Part shown: piece after piece, positions 15,132 through 23,776 of the stretch | Layout of the letters: the number at the start of each line of letters is the position of its first letter | Position numbering within the stretch: position 1 is the first letter of the stretch | Source: Chloroflexota bacterium | Lineage (GTDB): Bacteria; Chloroflexota; UBA6077; CF-72 | Assembly: GCA_019239775.1 (NCBI GenBank) | Contig: JAFAZN010000217.1 | Coordinates: 1 to 37,140, forward strand | Direction: 5' to 3' | Length of the DNA: 37,140 nt | Translations under genes and position numbers: made by a program | The notes under the pieces: generated by a model | The model's input: the letters and a program-made list of their open reading frames with translations, nothing else | Told to the model about the DNA's origin: nothing | Database searches by the model: none

Positions 15132-16262
15132 CTATTTAAGATTAAAGGCCTCCTGCCACTGGTCGAGAAAGTCGGTTTCGTCCGCGTCCGGCGGCAGCGA
15201 CGGTACTGCGCGTGGTTCGGGCCAGTCTCGTCCGACCGCACCGGCGGGCTTGAAGTCCGGCATGCCGCGCAGCAGAAACACGGCCACGATCTGCCCGCCC
15301 GCGGCATTCGCATCAACCAGATGCGCCAGCGCCTGGCGGTCGGTCATGCCGCTGAGCCTGGCTTGAACCTGTGGGAAACCAAGGTTGTACAGGAGCCCAC
15401 GCTGGGCGACCGCGCCAGCCTTCAGGCCTGCTTTGATCCCCAGCCGCACCAGGGTACGCAGGTCGACGTGCGCGGAGATGTCCTGCTGGCCAAGGCGAAT
15501 GAGCGGGTCGCTCCCAAGGGTGTGGCGGTAATAGGTGAGCAGGCTGTCGCGCGGCGGCGAGGCGGTGTAGTCGATCACCAGCGCGAGACCCCGTTCCTGC
15601 TTAAACCTCCTGGTGATGGTTTCCAGCCACGCTTCGAGCTCCAAACAGACGTCGACGATGGAGCCCTCGGGCGGCGTGAAGTGCACCTCCGCGAAGTACG
15701 CCTCGATTTGCGCGTGCGGCACAGGGGCCTCGGTCCACTGCAGGTCGGCGTCCACCAGGAGTTCGTAGAAATGACCCTGACGGACCACGGCACGGTGCAC
15801 GGGGAGCGCATCGGCCACCTCGTTGGCGAGGATGAAATGTGCTGGATCCTCCGTCCCCTCCCAACGGAAGGCGGGGTCCGTGAGGCGTTGACGTTGCACC
15901 TCTCGGAGGGACGGACTGGCTTCGTCCACGGTGTAGACCAGGTTCGTGAGTTCGGTCTCGGTACGCAGGAAACCCACTAGCGATTCGGCGAGCGCGCCAC
16001 TTCCCGCGCCGAGTTCAAGGATGCGAAACGGCGCAGGCCGGTCCAGGGCCTCCCACACCTCGAGCGCCTGCCGCCCGAGCAGCCAGCCAAACGCCGGATG
16101 TCGCTCCGGGCTGGTGATGAAGTCGCCGGCTGCGCCGAAGCCGCGCAGGTTGGTGTAGTAGCCGTACTTCGGGTGGTACAGCGCGGCGTCCATCACGTCG
16201 CGGAAAGAAATTGGCCCCTCGCGAGCGATGCGCGCGCGCAACTCCTCCTCGACGGGCGTCAC
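15132..16262 (-). CDS. SAM-dependent methyltransferase, MidA/NDUFAF7-like
   Basis: This 376-aa protein has the features of the COG1565 (MidA) family: an N-terminal ISFRDVMDAALYHPKYGYY, GDFITSPERHPAFGWLLGRQ, and the SAM-binding motif FRILELGAGSGALAESLV. Eukaryotic relatives methylate a respiratory complex I subunit; the bacterial target is not established. The GTG start overlaps the sucD stop by 4 bp, so it is translated with the succinyl-CoA synthetase genes. Confidence 0.85.
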   Translation of the reverse strand: MTPVEEELRARIAREGPISFRDVMDAALYHPKYGYYTNLRGFGAAGDFITSPERHPAFGWLLGRQALEVWEALDRPAPFRILELGAGSGALAESLVGFLRTETELTNLVYTVDEASPSLREVQRQRLTDPAFRWEGTEDPAHFILANEVADALPVHRAVVRQGHFYELLVDADLQWTEAPVPHAQIEAYFAEVHFTPPEGSIVDVCLELEAWLETITRRFKQERGLALVIDYTASPPRDSLLTYYRHTLGSDPLIRLGQQDISAHVDLRTLVRLGIKAGLKAGAVAQRGLLYNLGFPQVQARLSGMTDRQALAHLVDANAAGGQIVAVFLLRGMPDFKPAGAVGRDWPEPRAVPSLPPDADETDFLDQWQEAFNLK

Positions 16263-17152
16263 CGCGCGGGCAGCGAGCGAACCACCTCGGTCATGAAGTT
16301 GCCCGCCTCGGTTGGGTTCACCGCCACGCGCACGCCGGCGCTGCGCAGCGCCTCCATTTTGGCCTGTGCTGTGCCCTGCGACCCCGAGATGATGGCCCCG
16401 GCGTGGCCCATCTTCTTACCTGGAGGCGCCGTCACGCCGGCGATGTAGGCCACCACAGGCTTGCTCATCTTCGAGCCGATGAAGGCGGCTGCCTTTTCCT
16501 CTTCCGCTCCTCCGATCTCGCCGATGAGCATCACTGCCCGGGTGTCCGGATCAGCTTCGAAGCCCTCGAGACAGTCGATGAACGTGGTGCCTGGCACTGG
16601 ATCGCCGCCGATGCCGACGCACGTTGTGACGCCAATGCCCTGCTGTGTCAGCTCGTACAGGGCCTGGTAGGTGAGCGTGCCTGAACGACTCACGATCCCG
16701 ACAGGCCCGCCAGGGGTGGCAATCTCGCCGGCAGTGATGCCGATATTGCACTTGCCAGGCGAGATGATGCCCGGGCAATTCGGCCCGAGCAGCCGCACCT
16801 GCGGAAAATCCTCGCGGAGTCGGTTGTAAAAGCGCGCCTCATCTTGAGCAGGCACGCCCTCGGTGATCACGGCGATGAAGGTGATCCCGGCTTCGGCCGA
16901 CTCCATGACCGCGCTCTCGACGCCAGGTGCCGGGACGAACACACACGATGCCGTGGCACCCGTCTTTTCAACAGCCTCTTTGACCGTGGCGTAGACAGGG
17001 ATGCCTTCCACGTCGGTGCCGGCGCGCTTGGGATTGGTGCCAGCGACGACTTTCGTCCCGTATTCGCGGTTGCGAAGGCCATAGAACCGCCCGGCCGAGC
17101 CCGTCAGGCCCTGGTACACGACGCGCGTGTTTTCGTCGACGAAGATGCTCAT
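16259..17152 (-). CDS. sucD: Succinyl-CoA synthetase alpha subunit
   Basis: This is the CoA-binding subunit that carries the phosphohistidine in the reversible conversion of succinyl-CoA, NDP/ADP and Pi to succinate and NTP/ATP. The 297-aa length is standard. Seen: VVYQGLTGSAGRFYGLRN (CoA-binding Rossmann domain), GTNPKRAGTDVEGIPVY, LLGPNCPGIISPG, VGIVSRSGTLTYQ, and the active-site histidine in MGHAGAIISGSQGTA. It overlaps sucC by 4 bp (ATGA) and MidA by 4 bp, so the three genes form a coupled unit. Confidence 0.95.
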   Translation of the reverse strand: MSIFVDENTRVVYQGLTGSAGRFYGLRNREYGTKVVAGTNPKRAGTDVEGIPVYATVKEAVEKTGATASCVFVPAPGVESAVMESAEAGITFIAVITEGVPAQDEARFYNRLREDFPQVRLLGPNCPGIISPGKCNIGITAGEIATPGGPVGIVSRSGTLTYQALYELTQQGIGVTTCVGIGGDPVPGTTFIDCLEGFEADPDTRAVMLIGEIGGAEEEKAAAFIGSKMSKPVVAYIAGVTAPPGKKMGHAGAIISGSQGTAQAKMEALRSAGVRVAVNPTEAGNFMTEVVRSLPAR

Positions 17153-18312
17153 CGGCGAGCCTCGGCCGTGCCGGCGCCCGCCAGCGCAACGACTTTGCGC
17201 GCGGCATCCAGCATCGTTGGCTGCGAAATGAGGCGGTCGGACTCGTGCTGTTTGAGGATCGCTCGACCTTCTTCGGCATTGGTGCCATCGATGCGTATCA
17301 CAATGGGAGCTTTGATCTCGACTCGTTGAAGCGCCTGCACGATGCCATTGGCCACTTCTTCGCCGCGTGTGATCCCGCCAAAGATGTTCACGAAGATCGA
17401 GCGCACGTTTGCGTCGGTGTTGATGACTTCCAATGCGCTCGCCATCACGCTGGCGTCTGCACCACCACCGATGTCGAGGAAGTTCGCGGGTGAGCCGCCC
17501 ACCTGGTTCACGACGTCGAGCGTGCTCATGGCCAGGCCGGCGCCATTGGCGATGATTCCTACGCTGCCTGATAAGCCGATGTATTGCAGGCCTTTGCTGC
17601 GCGCCAGCTTCTCGCGTTCGTCGAGTACTTCGGTAGCGCGATATTCAGCCCACTCTGGGTGACGAAACTCTGCGTTGTTGTCGAGGCTTACCTTGGCATC
17701 GAGCGCATGGACGCGGCCATCCGGCGTCAGTACCAGCGGGTTGATCTCCACGAGGTCGGCGTCGCCTTCGACGAAACACCGATACAGCTTGAGAAGAATT
17801 TCGACCGCACCCGATCTGGCCTTCTCATCCAGGTGCGCTTCGTTTACCAGGTGACGCGCATCGTGCTCGGAGAGGCCCTTCACGGGGTCGATATGCAATC
17901 GAGCGATCGCGCCTGGATCTTCGGCGGCGACCTGCTCGATCTCGACGCCGCCTTTTGCGGAAACCATGCCGAGATGGAGGCGTGCCCCGCGATCTAGCGT
18001 GAACGACGCGTAGTACTCGTGCGCAATGTCCGAAGCCCTCTCGATCCACAGCCGGTGGACGACATGGCCGCGGATGTCCATGCCGAGGATGTTCTGCGCG
18101 TGCTGTCGGACCTCGTCGGTTGATTTGGCGAGCTTGATGCCACCAGCCTTGCCTCTTCCGCCGACCTGCACCTGGGCTTTGACGACGACTGGATACCCCA
18201 CCCGAACGGCCTGCGCGACCGCCTCGTCCACCGTGTCGGCCACCCCGCCCGGCGACACAGGGATTCCAAAGCGGGCGAAGTACTGCTTGCCCTGGTACTC
18301 GAAGAGATCCAT
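17149..18312 (-). CDS. sucC: Succinyl-CoA synthetase beta subunit
   Basis: This is the nucleotide- and succinate-binding subunit of succinyl-CoA synthetase. The 387-aa length is typical. It begins MDLFEYQGKQYFARFGIPV and has the ATP-grasp segment VVKAQVQVGGRGKAGGIKLA. It continues with the conserved VEINPLVLTPDGRVHALDAKVSLDNNAEFRH and ends with NGAGLAMSTLDVVNQVGGSPANFLDIGGGA and FVNIFGGITRGEEVANGIV. It is the first gene of the sucC-sucD-MidA set. The 70-bp upstream gap carries one decayed CATG palindrome. Confidence 0.95.
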   Translation of the reverse strand: MDLFEYQGKQYFARFGIPVSPGGVADTVDEAVAQAVRVGYPVVVKAQVQVGGRGKAGGIKLAKSTDEVRQHAQNILGMDIRGHVVHRLWIERASDIAHEYYASFTLDRGARLHLGMVSAKGGVEIEQVAAEDPGAIARLHIDPVKGLSEHDARHLVNEAHLDEKARSGAVEILLKLYRCFVEGDADLVEINPLVLTPDGRVHALDAKVSLDNNAEFRHPEWAEYRATEVLDEREKLARSKGLQYIGLSGSVGIIANGAGLAMSTLDVVNQVGGSPANFLDIGGGADASVMASALEVINTDANVRSIFVNIFGGITRGEEVANGIVQALQRVEIKAPIVIRIDGTNAEEGRAILKQHESDRLISQPTMLDAARKVVALAGAGTAEARR

Positions 18313-18349
18313 ATACCAAGGATCATAACTAGAGGTGGAGACTTTTGAG

Positions 18350-18373
18350 CAGACTCGCTCATGAGCAAGCTCC
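18350..18373. repeat. Isolated, decayed CATG palindrome
   Basis: The right half (CATGAGCAAGCTCC) closely matches the terminal palindromes of elements A, C and D, but the left arm (CAGACTCGCT) has diverged, so only the inner bases pair. It lies alone between sucC and the HIT gene, far from the main cluster. It may be the remnant of a former element or a single mobile unit. Confidence 0.5.
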
Positions 18374-18382
18374 GACCCAAAG

Positions 18383-18736
18383 TCAGCCCGGTGGCCAGCT
18401 CATACTCCTCCCGCCGAGCATGTGCAGGTGCAGGTGCGCCACTGAGTTCAATGCATCTGGGCCGGTGTTGAACACCAGACGGTAGCCGCGCTCGGAGAGG
18501 CCTTCCAGGCGCGCGACGTCCTGGGCAGTACGCACCAGCTCGCCGACCAGCGCGTCGTGCTCGGGCAGTAGCGCCTCTGTGTTCGCGATGTGTGCGTTCG
18601 GCACCAACAGGACGTGCGTCGGCATCTGCGGGTTGATGTCGCGAAAGACCGAGACGGTGTCCGTTCGATGGACAAAGTTGCCAGGGATCTCGCCCGCGAC
18701 GATTTTGCAGAACAAGCAATCAGGATCCCGCGTCAT
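18383..18736 (-). CDS. HIT-family (histidine triad) nucleotide-binding protein
   Basis: This is a small cytoplasmic hydrolase of the HINT/HIT family, which acts on purine nucleoside phosphoramidates and related adenylates. The product is about 117 aa from ATG 18736. It begins DPDCLFCKIVAGEIP with the family's CxxC, followed by FRDINPQMPTHVLLVPNAHI, and the triad is HLHLHML. ATG 18736 was chosen because residues upstream in the frame are the antisense of rsmE. It overlaps the end of rsmE by about 17 bp. The prmA-rsmE-HIT cluster is a common housekeeping grouping. Confidence 0.9.
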   Translation of the reverse strand: MTRDPDCLFCKIVAGEIPGNFVHRTDTVSVFRDINPQMPTHVLLVPNAHIANTEALLPEHDALVGELVRTAQDVARLEGLSERGYRLVFNTGPDALNSVAHLHLHMLGGRSMSWPPG

Positions 18737-19457
18737 GCGGCCACGATAAGTCTCCCAACTCATAGAGGACCAGCGCCGCCAGCAGCGGCGAGGCGGTCTC
18801 GCTGCGCAGAATGCGCGGCCCAAGCGTGACGAGCGCCGCACCACCGCGCTCAGCGCACGCGGCCTCCTCGGGCGCGAAGCCGCCTTCGGGTCCGACAAAC
18901 ATGCTGACGTACCCGGGTGCGGATGCCAGCGCGTCGCGCAGCGAGTGCTGGCGAACCCGTTCGTAGGCCACAACCCGCGTGCCTTCGGAGGTTCGCAGTG
19001 CTTCCGTGAATGAAACCGTTGGGAGCAGCGCCGGCACCACGCCCCGGCCGCACTGTTCCGCGGCCTCGCGCAGGATGACGCACCAGCGTTCGGTGCGCGC
19101 GGCATCGGGCGCTGCGCGAGGCAGGCTGCGCGCGGTGATCACGGGCGCGATTGCCGCGACGCCGACCTCGGTGAGCTTCTGCAGCACCGTCTCGAACTTG
19201 TCGCGCTGGAGCAGCGCTGGATAGGCCACCAGCCGCGTGCGCGGCTCGGGCGCCTGGGCCGCCTCGCCCACGAGGCGGCCGCGCGGCCCATCGAGCAACT
19301 CCACCACCCGGTCCTGGGGCGCGCGACCATCGAAGACGTGCACCTGGTCGCCAGGCCGCAGACGCAAGACGCTGCGCAACTGATGCACCTGTGCAGGAGA
19401 GAACATCACTCCGTCGCCCTCGAGCTGGGCGGCTGCAACGTAGAAGCGGTGCGTCAT
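18720..19457 (-). CDS. rsmE: 16S rRNA (uracil-1498-N3)-methyltransferase RsmE
   Basis: This SPOUT-class methyltransferase modifies U1498 of 16S rRNA. From ATG 19457 the product is 245 aa, the usual length. It has an N-terminal PUA-like domain (HRFYVAAAQLEGDGVMFSPAQVHQL...LRPGDQVHVFDG). The knotted C-terminal domain has EQCGRGVVP, MFVGPEGGFAPEE and LGPRILRSETASPLLAAL. The start forms ATGA with the prmA stop. A longer in-frame start exists but would lie inside prmA and is not supported. Confidence 0.92.
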   Translation of the reverse strand: MTHRFYVAAAQLEGDGVMFSPAQVHQLRSVLRLRPGDQVHVFDGRAPQDRVVELLDGPRGRLVGEAAQAPEPRTRLVAYPALLQRDKFETVLQKLTEVGVAAIAPVITARSLPRAAPDAARTERWCVILREAAEQCGRGVVPALLPTVSFTEALRTSEGTRVVAYERVRQHSLRDALASAPGYVSMFVGPEGGFAPEEAACAERGGAALVTLGPRILRSETASPLLAALVLYELGDLSWPHDAGS

Positions 19458-20359
19458 CGGCGCACGTGGAGCGCCACCCAGTCCTGCTCCTGGTCCGTGC
19501 GCAGGTGCTGCCAACCGGCTGCATGCAGTGCGGCGAGCAGTTCGTCCGCGCGCTCCGCCAGCACGCCCGAGAGCACGGCCACGCCGCCTGGCGCAAGGTG
19601 GCTCGCCAGACGTGGATGCAACTCCAGCAGCGTCGCGATGGTGATGTTGGCCAGAACCAGGTCGGCGTCGAGCGGTGCGTCGTCGCCGAGGGTTCCAGCA
19701 CGCACTTCGACGATGTCGGCGACATCGTTGCGTTGGACGTTTTCGCGGCACACCCGCGCGGCAACGGGGTCAAGTTCCACAGCCACGACACGGGTGGCGC
19801 CCAGGCGTGCGGCCGCGATCGACAGGACGCCCGAGCCGGCACCTACGTCCAGCACACGCATCCCAGGTGTTACCAACTCCTCGACGGCGCGCAGACACAA
19901 CCGCGTCGTGGGATGCAGGCCCGTGCCGAAGGCCATGCCCGGGTCCAGGAGCAAGACCACGTCGTCATGTCCAGGTGAGTACTCCCGCCAACTCGGAACA
20001 ATCACCGTCCGTTCGCCGACGCGGTGAACAAAGAAGTGCTCTTTCCAGGCGTTTTCCCAGTCCGACTCGCGCAGTGTGCGCACCTGCAATTCGCCGACCT
20101 GGCGTAACTTGCCTAGCGCCCAAACCGCCGTCTGCAGCCGCTGTTTGCGCATTTCCAACTCGGCATCAGCCAGCGGCAAATAGGTCTTGACCAAGACGGG
20201 TGCGTCGGCTGGGAGATGCACGATGTCGCCATCGCGAGACGACTCTACGGCTTGTTCAATCGCAACACCCTGGCCATATTCGGCAAACGCCGCCGAGACG
20301 GACTCGACCGCCTCGGGCTCGACCAGGGTCGAGAGCTCCAGCCACTGGTCATCGCTCAT
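19454..20359 (-). CDS. prmA: Ribosomal protein L11 methyltransferase PrmA
   Basis: PrmA trimethylates ribosomal protein L11. The 301-aa product has the N-terminal L11-recognition domain (DDQWLELSTLVEPEAVESVSAAFAEYG) and the typical linker WENAWKEHFFVHRVGERTVIVPSW. Next come DPGMAFGTGLHPTTRLCL and the SAM-binding motif VLDVGAGSGVLSIAAARLG, then the LVLANI motif. The start overlaps the upstream cupin stop by 4 bp and the stop overlaps rsmE by 4 bp. Confidence 0.93.
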   Translation of the reverse strand: MSDDQWLELSTLVEPEAVESVSAAFAEYGQGVAIEQAVESSRDGDIVHLPADAPVLVKTYLPLADAELEMRKQRLQTAVWALGKLRQVGELQVRTLRESDWENAWKEHFFVHRVGERTVIVPSWREYSPGHDDVVLLLDPGMAFGTGLHPTTRLCLRAVEELVTPGMRVLDVGAGSGVLSIAAARLGATRVVAVELDPVAARVCRENVQRNDVADIVEVRAGTLGDDAPLDADLVLANITIATLLELHPRLASHLAPGGVAVLSGVLAERADELLAALHAAGWQHLRTDQEQDWVALHVRR

Positions 20360-20718
20360 GGCGCGATCGACGGCCAGCGAACCGTGAATACGACCGTCGG
20401 CTCACGTTCCACGAACCAGCGATGCGGGACGCCCGGCGCCCAGAGCGCGTAATCCCCCGGCCGCACCAGCCGGACGCACTGGCCATCGCTGAACTCATAC
20501 CGAATGGAGCCGCTCACCAGCACGCTGAAGGTTGTTGCCTCGTTGCTGCCCCAGCCAGACCGCGAATCGCCCACAGGATGCACGCCCCACTTGACCTCGA
20601 CCTCGGGCGTCGAACGAAGGCCAAACTCCGGTGGAACGAAGTGGCCCACGAGCCAACCGCGGAACGGCACGGTGTCCTCGGCGGCATTGCCGGTAACAAG
20701 CTCGCCTGGCGCAGGCAC
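20356..20718 (-). CDS. Small cupin-domain protein
   Basis: The 120-aa product is a single-domain cupin: VKWGVHPVGDSRSGW, FSVLVSGSIRYEFSDGQCVRLVRPGDYALWAPGVPHRWFVE. The second cupin motif with PGDYALWAPGVPHRW is clear; the first is degenerate, with fewer obvious metal ligands. The GTG start directly follows the stop of the aldolase/dehydrogenase gene and its end overlaps prmA. A role linked to the neighbouring sugar-type enzyme (binding or isomerisation) is a guess. Confidence 0.75.
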   Translation of the reverse strand: MPAPGELVTGNAAEDTVPFRGWLVGHFVPPEFGLRSTPEVEVKWGVHPVGDSRSGWGSNEATTFSVLVSGSIRYEFSDGQCVRLVRPGDYALWAPGVPHRWFVEREPTVVFTVRWPSIAP

Positions 20719-22689
20719 TCAGATCACCCGTTCGTTGCCGCCATCGACAGGCACCTGGGCAGCGGTTGTGCGAGAAAACAGCGGACCGCACATTTCGGCC
20801 GCCATCTCTGCCACGTCGCGGCTGGTGACCTCTATGCGCAGCACGTTGTTCTTGCGATAGTCCTCAACGCTGAGGCCATAGTTGGCGGCGCGACTGCGAA
20901 GCACGTCCTCAGTCCACAAGCTGGTGTCGAAAACGGCGTTGGGATGGATGACGTTGACGCGGATTCCGTCAGCGCCCCACTCGAGCGCAGCCACACGCGC
21001 GAGTTGGTTGAGCGCGGCTTTGGAGGCGGAGTACGCCGCCGCGCCCGGCCCGGGGGCGGGCACGTTCTTGGACCCGATCACTACCACACGACCATTGCGC
21101 GGCGCGCACCGCAGCAGCGGATACGCCGCCCGCAGCAGCACGAGGTTGGCATCGAGATTGACGTCCATCACCGTCCGCCATTCCTGCAGTCCAAGCGACT
21201 CAATGCGTCGGCTGGCGCCGAAGATGCCCGCGTTCAAGACGAGCATGTCGAGCCCGCCGAAGGCACGCCCCGCGCTCTCCAATGCCTGGGCGATGTCCTG
21301 TTCGCGGGTGACGTCTGTTTCCAGCCCGAGGAAGTCCACCCTCTTGCCAAAGAGGTCCTTCACACCAGGGTTCAGGTCCAGACCAACGACGGCCGCGCCG
21401 CGGCGGAGGAGCGCCTCAACGGTGGCTTTGCCGATGCCCGAGGCCGCGCCGGTGACCAGCGCAACTTCTCCGGCGAACGTCGGCGTGCTCGAACCGCGCT
21501 TCAGTTTGGCCTGCTCGAGGTCCCAGTACTCGACTGCGAAAATCTCGGCCGCCGACAACGCTAGATAGCCGCCAAGTGCCTCGGCACGCAGGATCACGTC
21601 AATGGTGTGGCTGTACACGTCGAAGGCGATCGCAGCGTCCTGCGCTGTGCGCCCGAACGTCACGAGCCCTATGTCGGGATCCAGCGCCACGCGCGGTGCC
21701 GGGTCCAGCATCTTCAGCGGCTGCTTGGTCTGGGCCGCGTGTTCGGCGAAGTACGCCGCGTACGCCTCTGCGTAGGCCGCGACGTCGCTTCCAAGCTGCG
21801 GGAGCCGCTTGGTGCGGATCACGTGATCCGGCGTGGCTGGGCCCTGCTGCGTAATGACCGCCAGGTCATCTCGCTGCACGAAGCTCGTTTCGCGAGCGCC
21901 CGTGTGTGTGGTCATGATCATGGGCGCACCTGCCACCTGAGAGACCTGGCGCCTCAGCGCTGCAAGCTCGACATACTCAACCGGCGGAGGGGTGGTCACG
22001 CGAACTGGAGGCCCCACCGCCGCATGCGCAGCAAGGTAGGCCTCGGCGCGAGAGACCAGCTCGATCATGCGCTCGTAGCTCTCTCGCGCGCTGTCGCCGA
22101 AGGAGAAAAAGCCATGGTTGAGCAGCACCAGCCCGACGGTATTCGGCGACTGGTGTTTCGGCAGGAGCTCCGCGACCAGTCGGGCCAGGTCGAACCCCGG
22201 CATGATGTAGGGCACCACCACTGAGTCGCCGTAGATCTCTCGAACCCGGCGCTCGCCATCACTGGTGTTGGTGATCGCCAGCAGTGCATCGGCATGGGTG
22301 TGATCCACGAACCGCGCCGGCAGCAGGGCGTGGAGAATGGTCTCGACCGAAGGCGTTGGCGCCGATGGATCCGTCATCGCCGCGCGCAGCTGCTGCACCA
22401 TCTGTTCGTCCGAGAGCTGCTCGAGCGTGGCGAGTCGCCTGGCGTGCTCCAACCGAACGGGCGCAAAGCCCTGGGCTTCGATCGTTTCGAGGTCCCAGCC
22501 GCTGCCTTTGACGTACAGGACGTCCTCGGGTTCGCGAAAGAGATTGGCCTGTCGGATCTTGACCGACGTGTTGCCGCCACCGTGCAGCACCAGCGAATGG
22601 TCCTGGCCGAGCAGCCGTGAGGTGTACACCCGCTGGCCGAGCGGCCCCTCGAATCGAGGCGCATCGGCGTCGTTCCACAAACTCTGCAT
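20719..22689 (-). CDS. Bifunctional class II aldolase / short-chain dehydrogenase (rhamnulose-1-phosphate aldolase/lactaldehyde dehydrogenase type)
   Basis: The 656-aa fusion has an N-terminal class II aldolase half (about residues 20-260). Its features are LVLHGGGNTSVK near residue 35, FVDHTHADALL with zinc-ligand histidines and VLLNHGFFSFGD. The C-terminal SDR half (about 410-656) has VALVTGAASGIGKATVEALL, LVLNAGIFG, the catalytic YSASKAALNQLARVAALEW, and VIHPNAVFDTSLWTEDVL. The same architecture is known in RhaD/YuxG-like enzymes, which cleave rhamnulose-1-phosphate and oxidise the lactaldehyde. No rhamnose isomerase or kinase is nearby, so the actual sugar phosphate is uncertain. The upstream gap has two dyads that may be operators. 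Confidence 0.9.
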   Translation of the reverse strand: MQSLWNDADAPRFEGPLGQRVYTSRLLGQDHSLVLHGGGNTSVKIRQANLFREPEDVLYVKGSGWDLETIEAQGFAPVRLEHARRLATLEQLSDEQMVQQLRAAMTDPSAPTPSVETILHALLPARFVDHTHADALLAITNTSDGERRVREIYGDSVVVPYIMPGFDLARLVAELLPKHQSPNTVGLVLLNHGFFSFGDSARESYERMIELVSRAEAYLAAHAAVGPPVRVTTPPPVEYVELAALRRQVSQVAGAPMIMTTHTGARETSFVQRDDLAVITQQGPATPDHVIRTKRLPQLGSDVAAYAEAYAAYFAEHAAQTKQPLKMLDPAPRVALDPDIGLVTFGRTAQDAAIAFDVYSHTIDVILRAEALGGYLALSAAEIFAVEYWDLEQAKLKRGSSTPTFAGEVALVTGAASGIGKATVEALLRRGAAVVGLDLNPGVKDLFGKRVDFLGLETDVTREQDIAQALESAGRAFGGLDMLVLNAGIFGASRRIESLGLQEWRTVMDVNLDANLVLLRAAYPLLRCAPRNGRVVVIGSKNVPAPGPGAAAYSASKAALNQLARVAALEWGADGIRVNVIHPNAVFDTSLWTEDVLRSRAANYGLSVEDYRKNNVLRIEVTSRDVAEMAAEMCGPLFSRTTAAQVPVDGGNERVI

Positions 22690-22701
22690 CGTCTCTAGTA
22701 C

Positions 22702-22735
22702 GCCTATCTAGGCTAGTGTGCTTCTCTCGGAGAAG
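22702..22735. promoter_or_regulatory. Two adjacent inverted repeats upstream of the aldolase/dehydrogenase gene
   Basis: GCCTA-TC-TAGGC (22702-22713) and CTTCTC-TCG-GAGAAG (22721-22735) are perfect dyads starting 13 bp upstream of the start codon at 22689. They are placed where an operator or leader hairpin of this operon would be. No regulator can be named. Confidence 0.35.
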
Positions 22736-22849
22736 GAAATTCGCTTCACTGCGTATAAGCACTCGGCACTGTAGGCCAGAGCGCCTCGACGCTGGGAAGG
22801 TAAACCAGGAAAGGTCACTTGGTGGGGTTGGCCTCGTTCGCAGTGTGAA

Positions 22850-23683
22850 CTAGCTGACCCAGTTCTGCGCGACCGCGAGGCCTTCGCCGGTTTCGAGCAG
22901 GCTCTTCATGCTGCTGAGGTACAGCGACCAGCCCGACTTCACAGACTTGAATGTGGCGTTCTCGCTCGGAAAGTCGTCGTGCACCAACGTCAGTTTGCAC
23001 GTCTCACCCTGCCGCTCGATCTCCCACGTGACGCGCGAGGGCGGATCGTTTCGCAGCCGGGGATCACGGGTGAAAGCCCACGTGGTGACCAGTCGCCTGG
23101 GTGGGTCTGCCTCCAGGATCTCACCGGCCACGACGACCTCGTCGGCGATCAAGTACCTGAGTCGGTCGCCGCGCCGCCAGCCTGACTCAACCCGAGACTG
23201 GCGAAAATACCGCGACGTGAGCTCTGGATCCGTAATGGCTTGCCACAACTGCTCGGGCGTGGCGCGGATATAGACCTGAAAGACGTGATGTGGCCGATCC
23301 GTGGCAGTTCCCTCCAGGCGCGCTTTGAGATCCGCCAGGCCGGCAGCCCAGACCTCAGCGTACTTGCCGATCCAGCGATCGTGGATCAGCCGGATCGGCA
23401 CGGGGTTCAAATAGTGCAGCCGCTCGCGGCCCACCTTGCGGCTGGTCACCAGGCCCGCGGCATCGAGGATCTTGAGATGCTTCATCACGCCGAAGCGGGT
23501 CATCCCTGGCAGTTGGGCGGACAGTTCACCAAGGGTTTGACCATCTGCGTCGAACAGACTGTCCAGCAATAGGCGGCGGCTTGGATCGGCTAGCGCCCTG
23601 AAGACGTCGGCTTCCTCGGTGTCAGGATCTTCGGCCGACGCGGTCACGGCAGTGCGGAGGTCCGCGGCCGACAGGTGATCCAT
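22850..23683 (-). CDS. ArsR-type HTH regulator fused to an AHSA1/SRPBCC domain
   Basis: The 277-aa product has an N-terminal winged helix (about residues 20-100: DVFRALADPSRRLLLDSLF, LGELSAQLPGMTRFGVMKHLKILDAAGLVTSRKVGRERLHYLNP). It is joined to a C-terminal SRPBCC/AHSA1 domain (about 125-265: VFQVYIRATPEQLWQAITDPELTSRYF, RLVTTW, GWSLYLSSMKSLLETGEG). ArsR-type regulators and SRPBCC proteins are often neighbours; here they are one chain. The hydrophobic SRPBCC pocket may sense a ligand that controls DNA binding. The cysteine metal sites of classic ArsR proteins are absent. It is divergent from the histidine kinase. Confidence 0.88.
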   Translation of the reverse strand: MDHLSAADLRTAVTASAEDPDTEEADVFRALADPSRRLLLDSLFDADGQTLGELSAQLPGMTRFGVMKHLKILDAAGLVTSRKVGRERLHYLNPVPIRLIHDRWIGKYAEVWAAGLADLKARLEGTATDRPHHVFQVYIRATPEQLWQAITDPELTSRYFRQSRVESGWRRGDRLRYLIADEVVVAGEILEADPPRRLVTTWAFTRDPRLRNDPPSRVTWEIERQGETCKLTLVHDDFPSENATFKSVKSGWSLYLSSMKSLLETGEGLAVAQNWVS

Positions 23684-23776
23684 TGGTCACCAGTCTAACG
23701 CGACGGCGCTTCGCTGAACGCCGGGCCCACCTCTCTTCAGGAGTGCAACCCGGTTGTCGATGCTCGTGGTAGCGGA

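Noticed and set aside
20200-21564. Plus-strand open frame (454 aa) opposite prmA, cupin and aldolase genes
   Set aside because: It crosses three well-supported minus-strand genes and has no recognisable motif.
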